From contig NC_085874.1 of the NCBI RefSeq assembly GCF_034702125.1, forward strand, positions 947,501-1,011,500: a stretch of DNA of 64,000 nucleotides, in the 5' to 3' direction. Under the pieces are notes generated by a model, which ran no database searches, was not told the DNA's origin, and saw only the letters and a list, made by a program, of their open reading frames with translations. Source of the stretch: Engraulis encrasicolus (Eukaryota > Chordata > Actinopteri > Clupeiformes > Engraulidae). Positions 40,101-54,600 of the stretch are shown one piece after another (positions within the stretch are counted from its first letter, which is position 1; every line of letters begins with the position of its first letter). The position numbers were made by a program, and so were the translations under genes.

Positions 40101-43100
40101 GGTAATATAAAGTAACAAAACTGCTGCATGTCAATAATCTCTCCAAAACTACTAAGACTGGATTGCAGTATCATTTTAAAGTCATTTTACTCAGTTTGGA
40201 GCTCTGTGCAGTTACTGCCTTTTTGCTTTGTAGGGCAGTACAGTACATACACATTACATTAAAAAAGCCAACATGTTTCGACTTTACACACAGGTCTTCA
40301 TCAGGGCTTGGTTTGCAAATGAAGACAAATGCCTCACTTGTATATAGTGTCATATCACATATGCGTAAACACCAATGTGAGAATAAAACCTTTGTATAAA
40401 ATGAAAAAAATCACTAAATAAATTAATTACCTGTAATTTTCACAGGCGGTGGGGGCTTCTTTGGTTTCTGTGAAAGACACACATCCATTTGTGATTAGAA
40501 TTGGTGCAAAATTGTCATAAGGACTTCGAGTCCTATGGAATGTAGAATGTTCCAAGTAAAATTCTAGATGAACTGGGGTAAAATCCTTACTCCTCTAAAG
40601 CCAGGCCCAAACTACACGCAACTCCCGATTGTGTGTCCGATTTTGACGTCGGGTTGCACCGCACACTAGAAGATAATCGCAACTGTCAATCTTATCCCTG
40701 CTCGCAACCACAGAGACAATGCCCAACGTTCTATTTCCAGTCGCAAATATCAAACAGTGTTTGATTTCTACGATTTGCAATCAGTGACTCTTTGAGCTGC
40801 CAAAGTTCTATCTTAGAACGTCGGCCACGAAGGGGAAATCTTGCCTGACAATCGCTGGTCCTGGGGGGTAGCTTTCCACCGATTGTCGTCAGGGGGGTTT
40901 TCAGCCGAGAATCGGGCCGATAGTTGTGTAGTTTGAGCCAGGCTTAAGGGTTGATAGACAGGACTATGAAACTTCTCCAATGTATTAGGGAATTACAACC
41001 CAAACATTTTGTTTTAGAAGTTTGCCGAATGCAAATTAGACCCTAGTTCATTAAATATGCATATATTTTGGGTGAATCTTCAAAAGGTATTTTGCAAATT
41101 TGGGTGATGCCAGAGTGAAACACCTGGGATCATTTTGTTGGATGCAAAATAAAACTTTTTAAAGAAGGGATTGTGGTTATGTGCTTTGGTTTCCCCATGA
41201 TATACCATTTCTACATCAACAAAACCCTTCTTTAAAAAGTTACAGAATGTTGCTAGGAAGAAGTTTTGAGATATTGTCTTTTATGTGTAATAAAAACATG
41301 TGAATCACACTTTTGAGAATTCGATCACATTTTGCATTCTCTACAAGTCAGGCCAGGAATAATATACCGGTATCAACAAAGCCTTTGGTGCACAGAAATC
41401 ACATGTAGATATGAAGATCTGCCAATTTTGGTGTATCTAAGTAGAGAAGTAGGTATTAGAGAAGTAGGTATTCCATGTATTGGTTTTAGGGATGACCACT
41501 CCGTGCACATATTTTCGGAGTACAGTTTTTATGTAAACGCTTCATTTATCTACCACATGGTGGCGCTATGTCAGATTTCATTGATGCCATTTCAGTGACA
41601 GAAATTTTGGGAAATGTTGTACAATGAATTGATGACACTTTTTCTATTTTTTTTTATGATACCCAAATTCATCTTGGAGAGATACATAACCCCACCGACA
41701 GAGGGGTCCGCAGCATGTACTCTATATCGGCCCCGCCCCTATACGTTTCAGGGGGCGCCACAGAGTCCCTGTGCACCATAAGGGGTTAATATTCGGTGTC
41801 TGAGTAGCGATGGCCATTTGGGTATCAAATGCCAAGTATACAAAAGTACCGGAAGCACCTGCAAAATTACCCAAGATCGCAGAATGAGAAGAATAAGAAT
41901 AAGAAGAATAGACCCTGCCATGGCTCTAACGATAGGGCACTGGGCTACTACGCCAGCGACCCGGGTTTGATTCCGGACCGGATCATTTGCTGAACCCTCT
42001 CCATCTCTTTCCCCATTCACTTCCTGTCCACCTCTCATACTGTCCTCTCATCAATAAAGTCGAGAAAGACCAGGAAAAAATCTTTTAAAATAATAGTAAA
42101 TTAATAAATTAAAAAAAGGAAGAAGTATCGTTCGGAGAACAATGAGCTTTGCACCTCTGTGCTAGGGCTCTAATAATCTTTTTGAAAACAACAAGGCTTC
42201 AGACCGAGAAGGCGAAGGCACTTCAGTGCTCGAGCCATAGATATCTTAAAAAAAAAAAAATACTACTAATAAAATAAAAAAAAATTAAAAACTGAGTGAT
42301 ACAGAAGAAATACAAATGTCAAAGACTGGCCTATCTTCCCTTGCATGGACATGAACATTTACTTTGGAGTCCTAACGCTGCCATTCACTACATACGGTTT
42401 AATATAAATATCTTTAAAAAAAAAAAAACAATGAGGTAAAGAATAAACGAATTAACCTCTTTATCAGTTTCTGAAATCGCCACCACAAAGTTGTCCGGGA
42501 AAACACCCTCTCTCCCATTTATTTCTCCTCTCCACCACCCAGGTTCTCCTGTGTCCTACAAATGAAAACAGAAACATGTGAATCTGGCTGATAACAACTA
42601 CATTGGATGGGCCATCCAGCGCCATCATTGAAACTGTATGAGAGTTAAGTGGACGATGTTCTATCTCTCAATAGATTGTTGTATGTAGGCCTAGGATTTA
42701 TCACGATTAATTGTGATTAATTAACAACACACACATTAATGCAATTTTAAAATTGACACATTTTAAGCAATTTCAATTTCTTTAGTCACTGTTAAGCAAG
42801 ACAAATGTAGAATTATGCCAAAGTAGTTCATAAAGTTCACTAAATTGTGCTAGGTTTCTTAAAAGATAATGTATTAAAGGATGTTGTGAGTCTATTTTCA
42901 AATTTTAACCTTTCCTACTAAAACAAATCATAGGAACTAGGGCTGGGCGGTTTTGGAAAAAATGAGCATCACGGTTTTCTTGATGAAAATTGACATCACG
43001 GTTTTCTGCACGGTTTTTTGATAAGCGGCGATTTCCCCCCAAAACTTAATCTTTCGGACGAAAAAAATGAAATTAAATTTAAAAATGAGATACAATCATG

Positions 43101-45047
43101 AATTTAAATTAATCTCCATTTCTATTTTATCACTTTTTCATTTCAATAATATTTTTATAATTTATAGTTTATATTTCCCTACCCAACACTTTAAGTTCCC
43201 TTTCAAGTAAAAAGGGTTAATAAATTATTATAAGCAGCTGTTTTTGGCTTTTTTCCCCCCAAGACAGCCCAAAACTGCATATTTCTTGTTCTACACCTGG
43301 CAACACTAATTGCTTAGTTGTTGTGGTACACGTGGCAACACTGATCACTAGGACCGCGTGTTGCTTGCGCAGCGCATGACTAGCGAGTAAACACAGTGGG
43401 ACAGAAACGGAACAGACTGAAGAGACACGAAAACAAACGGATTTACTTGACATTGTGTGAATATTTTCTGTGAATTAAAGGCCAAATCTAACGTAGAATG
43501 TATTTTGTCAGGTAGTTTGTGTCTTATGGCGATGTATTTTGCTCCCAAATCATTTCAAACAGCAATGTAGCAATGTATCTTGTCTGCCCATTGCATTTTG
43601 CAAGCTAGGCTAAATTAGACTCAATGGCAAAACTCATAAGCAGCCTTAACAGCAGTCCTGCACACCAGTGTTAATTTCGTCAACCACGACGATGACGAAA
43701 ATATTTCGTCAACGCCCCTTTTTCCCTTGACGATGACGAGACGATGACGCACTAAAAATTGCCTCAAGCAAATCAAATTATGACGAAAATAAAAAAAAAA
43801 TTCGTCAAGGAGACTAAGACGAGACGAAATTTACAAGCCATGGACGAATGGACATTAAAAATATATAATATATAATTTATAATTAATTTGTAATTGTAAT
43901 ATAGGCCTAAGTGTCTTGAACGTCATAGGTGATTGCGGGCTCACGCTGTGTTGCCTGGCTTGTATCTGCTGGCAGCCAATGCATGGCGCCGCTCAGTCAG
44001 TAGTTCTGTAGCCTAGTAATTCAGTGTGTCCATTTAAGTTGAGTTTAGGTCCTAAAACATTCCCAGAGAAAGAGAAAAAATAGCCGACGTTGAGGGAAGT
44101 GTTCATTTTGAAACATGTTCAACAACCCTCTTATCCATCACGAGGACATGTGTTTCTGCATGACAGTCGCGCCAATCCTCCTCTGATACTGTCATTCTAA
44201 ACCTCCTCGAGCTTCCACTATTCTCCTTTTCACTTAGGCTGTCTTAGCCCGGCGTTCGTTGTCTGTTCTTTTTTTGTAATGTTTGCTATATTTGTTGTTT
44301 AACCATATGAGTAGGCAGCAAGCAAATCATGAAGGTCGGATTTGTGAATTTATTTAAGTCAGTCACCGCGGGAGCGCGCGCCAGCAGGGGGAAAGTTGGC
44401 CTGTCTAAAGTAACAGAGGCACGGCTACTGTAGCCTAGTTTTGAAAAGAATCAATGGATGGGCGATCGCTAAGGAGTTTTAAACTGTTGAGATTTGAAAC
44501 TTGTTCTCGCCGAGAGCAACGCTAAAAGACCCAAGGAAGTCGACAGCCGTGAGTCTTCAGCGTCTTCCTAAGTTCCAAAAACTCTTTCCAGGTCATGCTT
44601 ATCGAGCCTCGACACCCCCGACAAACAAAACAGCATAGTGTTTAAATATTTGTATGTGCGTGTCCTTTCTATCGTCCAGTCTGCATACCCCTGCCTAACT
44701 ATTTCTCCTGGGACTTTTGCAGGGCATACGAAGTGTGCTCTCGAAATCTATTTAAGCCTATTCCACACATGCCGCACGAGTCACTATCGTTCTCTGCTCG
44801 CATTGCCAATTGAAAACAAAAACCGTTAACTTGCATAGTCTAACATCAGCAGTATTTTATCTGACTCGTGGTCATCGGGAAGCCACTATCAGGGAGACTT
44901 CTTGAACTTCATGCAGACTTGGGATGTCTGGTCTTCCCACTGCCGGCAATCTGCAGGCTTTAAGTCCCGCGGTCAGGTGAAGAAGAGCATGTAGCTTCCT
45001 CCGTGATCAAACTCAAAATGAAATATAATATGCAGCAGCTTCTAATG

Positions 45048-45140
<93 letters not shown>

Positions 45141-45883
45141 CCTGCACCTGGATGTGTGTGTGTGTGTGATGCTCTTTTGCTCTATGATGTTGAAATTACT
45201 GATTTGGGTTATGGTGGAAAATGACCAAGTAACAAGGTGAATATTTGCTGCAATAGGCAATATTAGTAATACTTTGTGAAATAACAATAGCCATTGTAGG
45301 TTGTTTATTTTACACAATATTGACTAAAATGACTAAAAATTGAAATGTTGACTAAAATTTGAAATATTGACTAAAATGACTAAAATTTGACTATGACTAA
45401 AATTGATTTTCGTCATTTTGACTAAGACTAAGACTAAATTGGGAAGGCAATGACTAAAATATGACTAAGACTAAAATAGATTTTCGTCATTGTGACTAAG
45501 ACTAAGACTAAATCAAAAAAAGCTGACGAAATTAACACTGCTACACACACAGTTGGGATGGTAATTAAATACAGTTAAGAATCTAAGAACTGTTGTAGCC
45601 TATTAGAATAGCCTTTTATTTAACTTTGTGAGATCAAATGTAAGCTAAGTGAATTTAAATGTTCATCATGATTCATCCATGCCATGTGGGTCCTTCATTA
45701 GGCTATGCTTCACTCTCACCAGCTTCTTTAGCGCGATTAACCAATTATTTGTATTGCTTCAATCAACATCTTAAATTGTGTTGACATTTCCTAGTAGAAA
45801 AGCAACAGTGGACTTATGTAGGCCTAGCAGAGTTGAAATGAACTGTGACACGAAGTATGAAGTTCACGCACATAGCCAACATG

Positions 45884-45915
<32 letters not shown>

Positions 45916-48601
45916 AAAACCGTCTCTCATCAAAAAGAGAACCTTGTGTAGGTGAAACCGAGATCACGTTTTTTTAACGGTATACCGCCCAGCTCTAATA
46001 GGAACACAAAAATTGTCATTACGTCTTTCACTCTGAAATTGAAACTTTTTTGTTTGCCTGGTTACCACCTGACCTAATCACAAGTGTGTCTTTCAGATCG
46101 GAGCGATTGTGTAGAACTAAAGGCAGTATGGGAGTTCCAAGGCTTTTGTAATCAACTGTTGATAAATCAACAAAGTCTGTTATACCCTCTGAAGCAACAG
46201 AGAGATGTTTTTGTAATGGTCAGGGTTTACAGTGTTCAGAATTCCGAGTTTTACAACAGCAACAAAAAGAAAACAATTTTATAGTTTACTGAAGGCCTAT
46301 CTATACCTGTACCTAAAAATGCACTGGTCTGTTGTTCTTGGTTGGTTAATTACCACATTGAAAAAAAAAAAATGTTGTTGATTATCTTAGCGTATACATG
46401 CAGTCAGGGTCAGTTTTCCCAAAAGATGAACCCTGAAGTCAAATCATGTTAATTTTTGGTATACAGCACAATTGATTTAGGGGTATTCAAGGGTGCTGAA
46501 TCCAAATCTGTTCTATGCCGGGTGAAAAAATGTACGGAAATGCCTCAAACGGGCAAAATCCAATATGGCCCCGATAGCAGGTTAAAATCTCGCAATCCAT
46601 TTTCTTTTTAGCGAAACAAGGTATGAATATGAAAACAACACTTGTTTTTATGTTTTCATATATGGGGAACCCTATTCTGTCATCAGATTTAAGGTCAGAT
46701 TTGAAGAAAATGCTTATATCATTGGCTGGCAGCTTTTTTTTTAAAAGCAGAGAGCCTCATTGTCAGCGATTTTTAGCATTTTGATCAAACTTTCAAGATC
46801 CACAGAAAATAATATCTGATGTCTTTGTGAACACCAATACTACCAAAAACTGCACTGAACTGTCTATTTCCACCTGAAAAAAGAATTTTGTGTCTACCTA
46901 TTTCCATTCTTTAGTTACTGGCAGTAGAACATAGGATGACGCCACCAAAAAAGCCCTGATTTCTGACCCAAGAATAGTACTCTTCTGTGTCCATATTTTT
47001 TCTTTCAGGACAAAGTGCCTTTTATAGTGTTCATGTTTGGTACACAGCATTTCCATGAGTTTTGAAAGCGTTTGTAGTGTAAAATGAATCACTCATCACT
47101 TAAATTGTCTTGGGCCGATTCAAAACTTAGTGCGTGAACATGCCGTGAGGAGGAAAATTCGTATCATTCACATAGCCTGACCAGAGGCGTGTGTTCACCG
47201 AACAGCGTTTGTATTAGGGATGTGCTCGTTATTCTTTCGAATTTAGAATAGTCCTGTCGAATAAAAAAAAACGAGCCAGTCTCAAAATCCACAGTCATTC
47301 ACAGCCTGTAAAATGCAGATCCCACATAAAAAAACTGCAGGGTTTCATTAAATTAACTTAGTATGATGCTCATCTTTCATTTCCAACAAGTAAGGCGAGT
47401 GTGTCTGAAAGCGTCCCGCCCCCCGCCGACACACACACTGTTTACAGCCAGGGAGAAGCAACGCATCTCGTGCATTTCAGGAATGGGCATTGGACATTTA
47501 TCAATAAATCGTTGACACTGTAAATCTGCAATTGGTGATGGTTTTGTAAACATGGACTGTCATCTGCAACTATTCGGGAATAATGTCACATCAATTTGCG
47601 TCTGATTTGGCCAGCGGAAACTTTTGCGAGGTAAGCTACCCAGCTGTTAGCCAATGTCAGTGTCAACAATGGCAGGTTATTTCAATATCTCTAACGCTAA
47701 TAATAATAAGCTAACAAGCGAAGTAAACATGGTACTCTTAGCTGAGGCGATTTTATCTGGCTCACTACACTATAATTATTATACAACTATATATAATTAT
47801 TATGCAACTATTTGGGGGTCGTTTCATATGGAGTTGCTTCGGATTTGGAAAACAAACTTTTCCGAAGTAAAAAAAAAAAAACACCCCTAGCCGTCCGAAT
47901 CGGGATACTGTCTGTCAACAATGTCAATTGCTAACTAATGCAGCCCAACTATCAAACAACTGTTCTTCAGTGGGGTTTATTTTGCCGTGCATGAAACTGG
48001 CTGGGAGTCTTGGGCCAACATTTCAAAAAACGCCTGGTAGTCAATGTGTTAAAAATATTTTTGTTTTCATTTTATTATGGCAGGGATTAACATGCATTGG
48101 TTTGATTATTGATTATCAATTATTTAGTCTTAGGTTCCTTAATATTTATTGTTCCATTTTTCCTTTCTTGCTATACTATTTTAATATTAACCTTACTTCA
48201 TTTAGCCTTACTTTTTGATTAATTTCCCCATCAATTTTATTTCTCATTATTTTTCTTTTATTAGTTGTATAATATTTTATCTCTATTTTTATTTCATTTT
48301 TGTTTTACAAGTGTTTTGAGACCATGATGTATGGTGATATTGCACTCTAAACAATACATATTATTATTGTTTATTAAATATTATTTACAGTGAATCTGAT
48401 AAAAGTAGTGTGTTATCTTCACAAAGACACCAACTCCATCTCTCTACTGCAAAGGGCTGAGCTCCAATGTCCATTTGAATATGGAGTGTCAGGCATTTTT
48501 GAAGTCAAATCACTTTAAATAAATAATTGTTTAAAATACTTGATTGACAGGTGCTATGGGGTTTGCTTTATTGGTTTAAACAATTATTTAAAGGTAAAAA
48601 A

Positions 48602-48634
<33 letters not shown>

Positions 48635-51600
48635 GTAAATTTGAGTGTGCATTTTCTGGGTTACTGCTCCATTTCATACTGGGTTCAGTACTCCACTTCA
48701 TAATATCATGATACCTCCAAAAAGTAAACATGTTCATCACAATTATAAGACTAAATGCTCAAAATAGCTGGCAAACTTTCTCTTAAGTGATGTTACCTTT
48801 GAGAGAATCTCAATGATGTCTCCTTCCTTAATGTCGAGTTCATCTTGATTTGTGGCATCATAAGCATAAGAAGCTTTGCAGTATTCTTTTACTGGATGAT
48901 AAAAAAACAACATTCACATACACAGAATTTAAAAGGTGCACTGCGCAGGATTGTGGCCAGACCTACTTATTGCAAGTTAACTATGCTGTTCATTGAAACT
49001 GTGCTGTCTATTGCCAAATTTGATCTTTTCATGAATATTTACAAAACAACCACAACAAATATTACATAGTAGTGCACCTTTAAAGGGATGTTTACAAGTT
49101 TACAAATTTGCCATTTCTGTATCTGAAATTCTCGATGGGTAGATGAATAGAAAATTTAAATTAACATTTTTAACAGAAAAATCTTAAAAGTTGCATTCTC
49201 ACCCTTTGCTTTGCTTTCCTCCTCTGTTTTCAAAGACTCTGGGTGGGGGGTTCCTACTGCAGTTGGTACTGGCTTTAAAAGAAGGAGGAAAGGGATTTAA
49301 AATGCCTCAGTTCTTTCCGATGTTAAAAATCTTTTTTATTACGAGCCGAACAGCAAAGCTTCATCTTGGCTTCATCTTGGATTTTGAGAAACTTGAAAAG
49401 ATGCTCCTCTTCCCACAATTCCACCGGAGACGTTCCGTTTAGAACTAAGGAAATCTTTGATCCAACTCTTCACAATTCTTATTGACGTACAGCAGGTACA
49501 GGCATACAGGTAACATACAGCTACAGTATTACTCAATATAATTTGAGACAAATTATTGCATAAAATTATTTAAGTATTAATTAGAATTCAATAATTTAAA
49601 TTCACAGACAGTTGATATTCATTACGTATGTTTTGCCCCGAAGTGCGGGCTGTCAAACTAACAATCACAAGTTTGAAATTTCATGGTTACAATTTTTTTT
49701 AAATCTTGTGATTAGCTGTTTGATCAGCGCTTTATCGAAGTTAGTGATTGGCGATCGGAGCATGTCTAAAATTAAACATTCATTCAGATCCTGTTCCATT
49801 TTCCATCAATGTCATCTTATCCACAAAGGGCATTAGATGTATTAAATAATTGTATAACTGTAATTAGCAGACATATACAGTTTAATCCCAACATTTAACC
49901 TATCATCATGATCCTTACCTTCTCTTTCTTCTCATCTGCTTCTGAGGGTGTTCGAGCTTTAAGCTTTACAGAGCCCTGGCTGAAAATGTCACCAAAACCA
50001 ACTCCTTTGATCTTTTTGGGTTGAGCTTTGCTCCCATTGCCGGAATGAGGCAACGGTGGAGAACTGTGGTCGTCCTTGCTGCTGCTGGCTGAAAACCAAG
50101 CAAGCAAACACACAGACACACACACCTCTTGTGAATCATGGTAGGTGTAGAGAAAGCCATTTCAGACTAATTCAGTTAAAGCTAGGTTGCAGAGGTATGT
50201 AATTAGTTAAGTGATACGTTGGTGGGAAAAAATCCCTTTATTGACTTAGACCAGTCCTGAAACTTTTGTGTTCTGAAAATAGTGAGCCCTCCAAGTACCA
50301 CCTTGACAACCAACTTTGGAATATCGCTGTAAAGGCCTTCCCTATTCACTTTTTACCAGTCAATACAGGAGAGATTCATAATGTTCATTCATTCCTAATG
50401 TGATGGCTGTTATTTCTGTTAACAGCCACTGAGGATCACTGAGCATAAAATATGTTGTACTGCAGTATCAAACCTGCAGCATAATAATAGCATTTCCTTA
50501 TACACCAGTGTGGAGCCTACACTCCATCCAACAATTCTCACTTCCTCTATCATACACACACACAGCAAACACTGGAGATACAAATGAGTAGACATGCCAT
50601 AAATGGTTTAAAGTGCACTGTGTAATATGTTTTAGCAGGTTCTTTCCAGAATTTATGCTGCCCATTCACAAATGTGTCCTTTTTCCACAAATATGTATTT
50701 CCAGAAATAAACATTTTTACTTGCAAAAATTGCTGTCATACAAGTAAATATGAGTTTATTATTATTTCATTATTCATGAAAAGACCACATATGGCAATAG
50801 GCAGCGCAGTTTCAATGAAGTGCATAGTTGCAATAAGTACTCTACCTTACCACTACCTTACACAATGCACCTTTAAGCATACAGTACACTGTGTGCAGAA
50901 TTATTAGGCAAACATGTTTTTTGACCATATTGTCCATTTTATGCGTATTTTCCGCCACCAACCTTTATGAACATGAAAACCTATTGGATTTAAGCATTCC
51001 AGATGATGCATATGTGTATAATAAGATGGGGTGTGATCAAAGGAGCCCAACACCCAATATCCGGTGTGCATAATTATTAGGCAACTTTGCTTTCTTCTGG
51101 GAAAATGGGCCACAAAATAGATCTAACAAACTCTGAAAAGTCTATAAACAATTTTGAAGTCTTCCAGAGGGATGTGGCTCTCTTGAAATTGGCAAGACGT
51201 TGGTCACGTTAGCACAGAAGTATCAAATGCACCATTACAAAGTCATCAGTCTCACATGAAATGTCACTGCCAGAATTTGAGAAGAATTTAAGGTGAAACT
51301 ACAAGAAAAGTATTACCCTGCAGTGCTATCATATTCCAGAATGCAAACTTACATCAGGTGTCCAGAAGAACAGGTTGTTGAGCACTCAGAGACATAGCAA
51401 AGGTAAGAAGGGATGACACCAGACAACCATTTAACAAGTTAATTAAGTCAAGACTGGGTCAAGAAATACCATAGGACAGAGTTTTCAAAGGTATTATGGA
51501 CTGGTGAAAGTGACTATTGACCGACAGGGTGGATGAGCCCATAGCTGGATCTGTGAGGGAAAAGTTTGCAACTTTCAAGAAGACAATAGTATTTATGCAG

Positions 51601-54600
51601 TATTCTGCTGGCATTTCAGTAGAACTCAGGAACTCATCTGAGTGTGCACATTACCGATCTAGCCATGGGCTCATCGATCTGATCCATTAACAGTCACTTT
51701 CAGAAGTTCATAAAACCATTGACAAAATTGTCTTAAGACCTTTCTTGACCCAGTGTTGACTTACGTTTCTTGTTGAGTGGTCTTCAGGTTTCAACCTGTT
51801 TTACCTTGGTCATGTCTCTGAGTGCTGAATACAATGTTCTCCTGGACACTCGATGTAGGTTTCAGTTCTGGAATATAACAGCACTGCAGGGTAATAATTT
51901 TTTGGTAGTTTGACCTTCAATTCTTCTCAATCCGGCAGTTACTTTGTGAGCACAATGCATGTGACACTGATGGCTTTGTAACGGTGCATTAGACGGATAT
52001 GACCAATATCTGGGCAATTTCAAGACAGCCACATCCCTCTGGAAGACTTCAAAATTGTTTATAGACTTTTCAGAGTTTGTTAGATCTCTTTTGTGGCCTA
52101 TTTTCCCAGGGGAAAACAATGTTGCCTAATAATTATGCACACCTGATATAGGGTATTGGGCTCCTTCGATCACACCATCTCTTACTATACAAATATGCAT
52201 GACCTGAAATGCTTAAATCCAATAGGTGTTCATGTCCATAGAGGTTGGTGGCGGAAAATATGCATAAAATGGACAATATGGTCAAAAAACATGTTTGCCT
52301 AATAATTCTGCACACAGTGTAGTCTTATGTCATTTGTTGAGAGTTTGAGCAGGCCTTCCAAACTATTCCATAGAAAAAAGAGCTGACCAGAAAAAGGTAG
52401 TCCGCTGCAAGAGCAAATTAATTAACTCGAGGGGAGGTGTAAAGTGAGCATATTTCCAGAAAAGGTGGAATGCCAATTGTGCCTACAATTTTTCCCCTTC
52501 CATTTGCTTACGGTGCACCTTCCGAGGTGTTTCTAGCTGGACCTTGCAAGGAGCAATCATAGCTACCGTAAGTGCTAAAATACCTGATTCCATGTTACTG
52601 TCTCCGTCAGCGTTATCCTTTTCCTCCATTTCTTTTACAAAATTAGAGGGAAAGAGGCCAAATTTTCCATGAAGAACACCGCTCCACCATCCCTCTTCCA
52701 CCTGTAAAACACAAGGGTGTATTTAATCAGGCAATGGCAATGTCATATAGCAAACCATATGCAGAGTTTTGACTGACATATTACATACAGGGTGCTGGAT
52801 GAAGTGGATGGCTGAGATTACAGTGCTATGACAAAGTTTGGACACCCTTTTTGGAAAATCATTGCATTCGTTTATCTCTTGTTGAGCTTTTGAACCAGCG
52901 ACTTCATTTCAACATATATTAAACCACAGAAACAAAGAAACATTTCAGTCGTGAATTCATTTTAATAGCTGCAACAGAAACAATTGTAAGTGGTTTAAAC
53001 AACAATAGGAATGTGCCTAAATATGGGCACCCTGAAGAATGCATTCCATTAATATGGTAGGGCTCATTTTTGCTGATCTAATATCAAGTATCCAAAAGCC
53101 TTTAGATCAGCTAAGGCGAGCTCTACTTTATATCAATGGAATAACTTCTTTGGGCTGCCCATATTAGCAGTATGCACATGCACATTTTTGTTTCAATCTA
53201 CACTGCTGCAGCTACTAAAATGATTTCACAACTGAAAAGTGGCTGCTACAAAAGCTCAACAGGAGATAAACCAATAAACCAACAGTGTTGGTTAGGGTGG
53301 CAATGCTCTAATCCATGTGGGAAAGTACACTAACTCCATACTACAATACAATAGATGTGAATAGTAAACACACCTAAAATATAAACATCTGTAATACCAG
53401 AATTTTAAAGAAAATAATGTGCAATTAATTATTTTTATTAGGATCAGCTCACTTCTTCTGTGATCTCAATGACATCTCCCATCTTAAGCTCCAACTCATC
53501 TTCATTCTGGGGTACATATTCAAACAAAGCCTTGCAAAGGCGTTTCTTCGACTCTATAAGGTAGAGAGCACAAAGCCCACATCAATAATGACATCATCAC
53601 AATTTAAACTTCATGAATCTGCAAAAAACAGTAAGAAACAATCAAAGGCAAACCAACCAGTGTGGTTTCTATATCATATTTGCAAAGAGAGAAGCTCTAG
53701 TCAGTTCATGGTGAACCATCTTCAGTGACCTCTGCAATCTGTTTGCGTTGGTACTCTGAATGAATGGTAAGGGACTGTTCGTTATTTATTTTCGGGGTCT
53801 TCGGAAGACTTCCACCTTTGGTTGTCAAATTTTGCATGACCCTCCCCTAGCGAGCATCAAAACTTTGACTACCTTCCCCACGTCGTCATCAAAAAAAAAG
53901 CATGAACCTCCCTTACGGAGAAGTTTCATCAACAGCCCTACTCTACATCATCTTTTGACAAACGTTGATTGACCCACGTTGCTGCTGACTGAATGTTATT
54001 GCATAGTACTGATCTTGAACACTATACTTCATGAAGGCGAGGCCATTTCGTAGATTTAGGCTACTGACAAATGTTCTTCCGACACAACGAGGGTCTGATG
54101 ATGTGATCAATTTTAGCGAAAGGGGGAGGCGTTTGGATTTTGTTACATCGAAACATTAAACAAGGCAAACTACCTTGGAATGTTTTTTGCTTTTTTTTTA
54201 ATTAATGTGCCAAACGTTTTTGCATGACCCTCCCCTTGAGATCAAAAAAAAATATTGGTTGAGACTCTCCGCAGCAAAGAAAAAATGGCACTACCCTCCC
54301 CTACTTTCCTCCGGTGACTCCGAAAATAAATAACGAAGAGTCCCTAAGATGGGTAAAGTGGCAAGGTTAGGATGATAGTTTAACCATACCACTGTGTGAT
54401 ATCAAAAACATTTTCATTAAAAAGAGTACTCCCCCATACGCCACACCAGACCATTGCAGATGGTCTGTGGAATTTTGTCAAACATTATATGTGTGAACAT
54501 AATAATTAGGCAAAATTAAAGCATACTGTATTTTTTGTCCCCTTGTTAAGTCATGAAGGTATTGATTAATGTCTCGAACAAAAGGCATTGCAATCAATCC

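Larger units (their letters stand above)
42938..45997. mobile_element. hAT-like element (outer), 3060 bp, perfect 8-bp target duplication
   Basis: Starts tagggctgggcgg and ends ccgcccagctcta; ATAGGAAC flanks both sides (42930-42937, 45998-46005). The sequence just inside (cacggttttc repeats; tttaacggtatacc) is that of common fish hAT MITEs. It has been enlarged by the nested element 43666-45540; without it and its duplication about 1.18 kb remains. In cd2ap intron 8. Confidence 0.92.
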
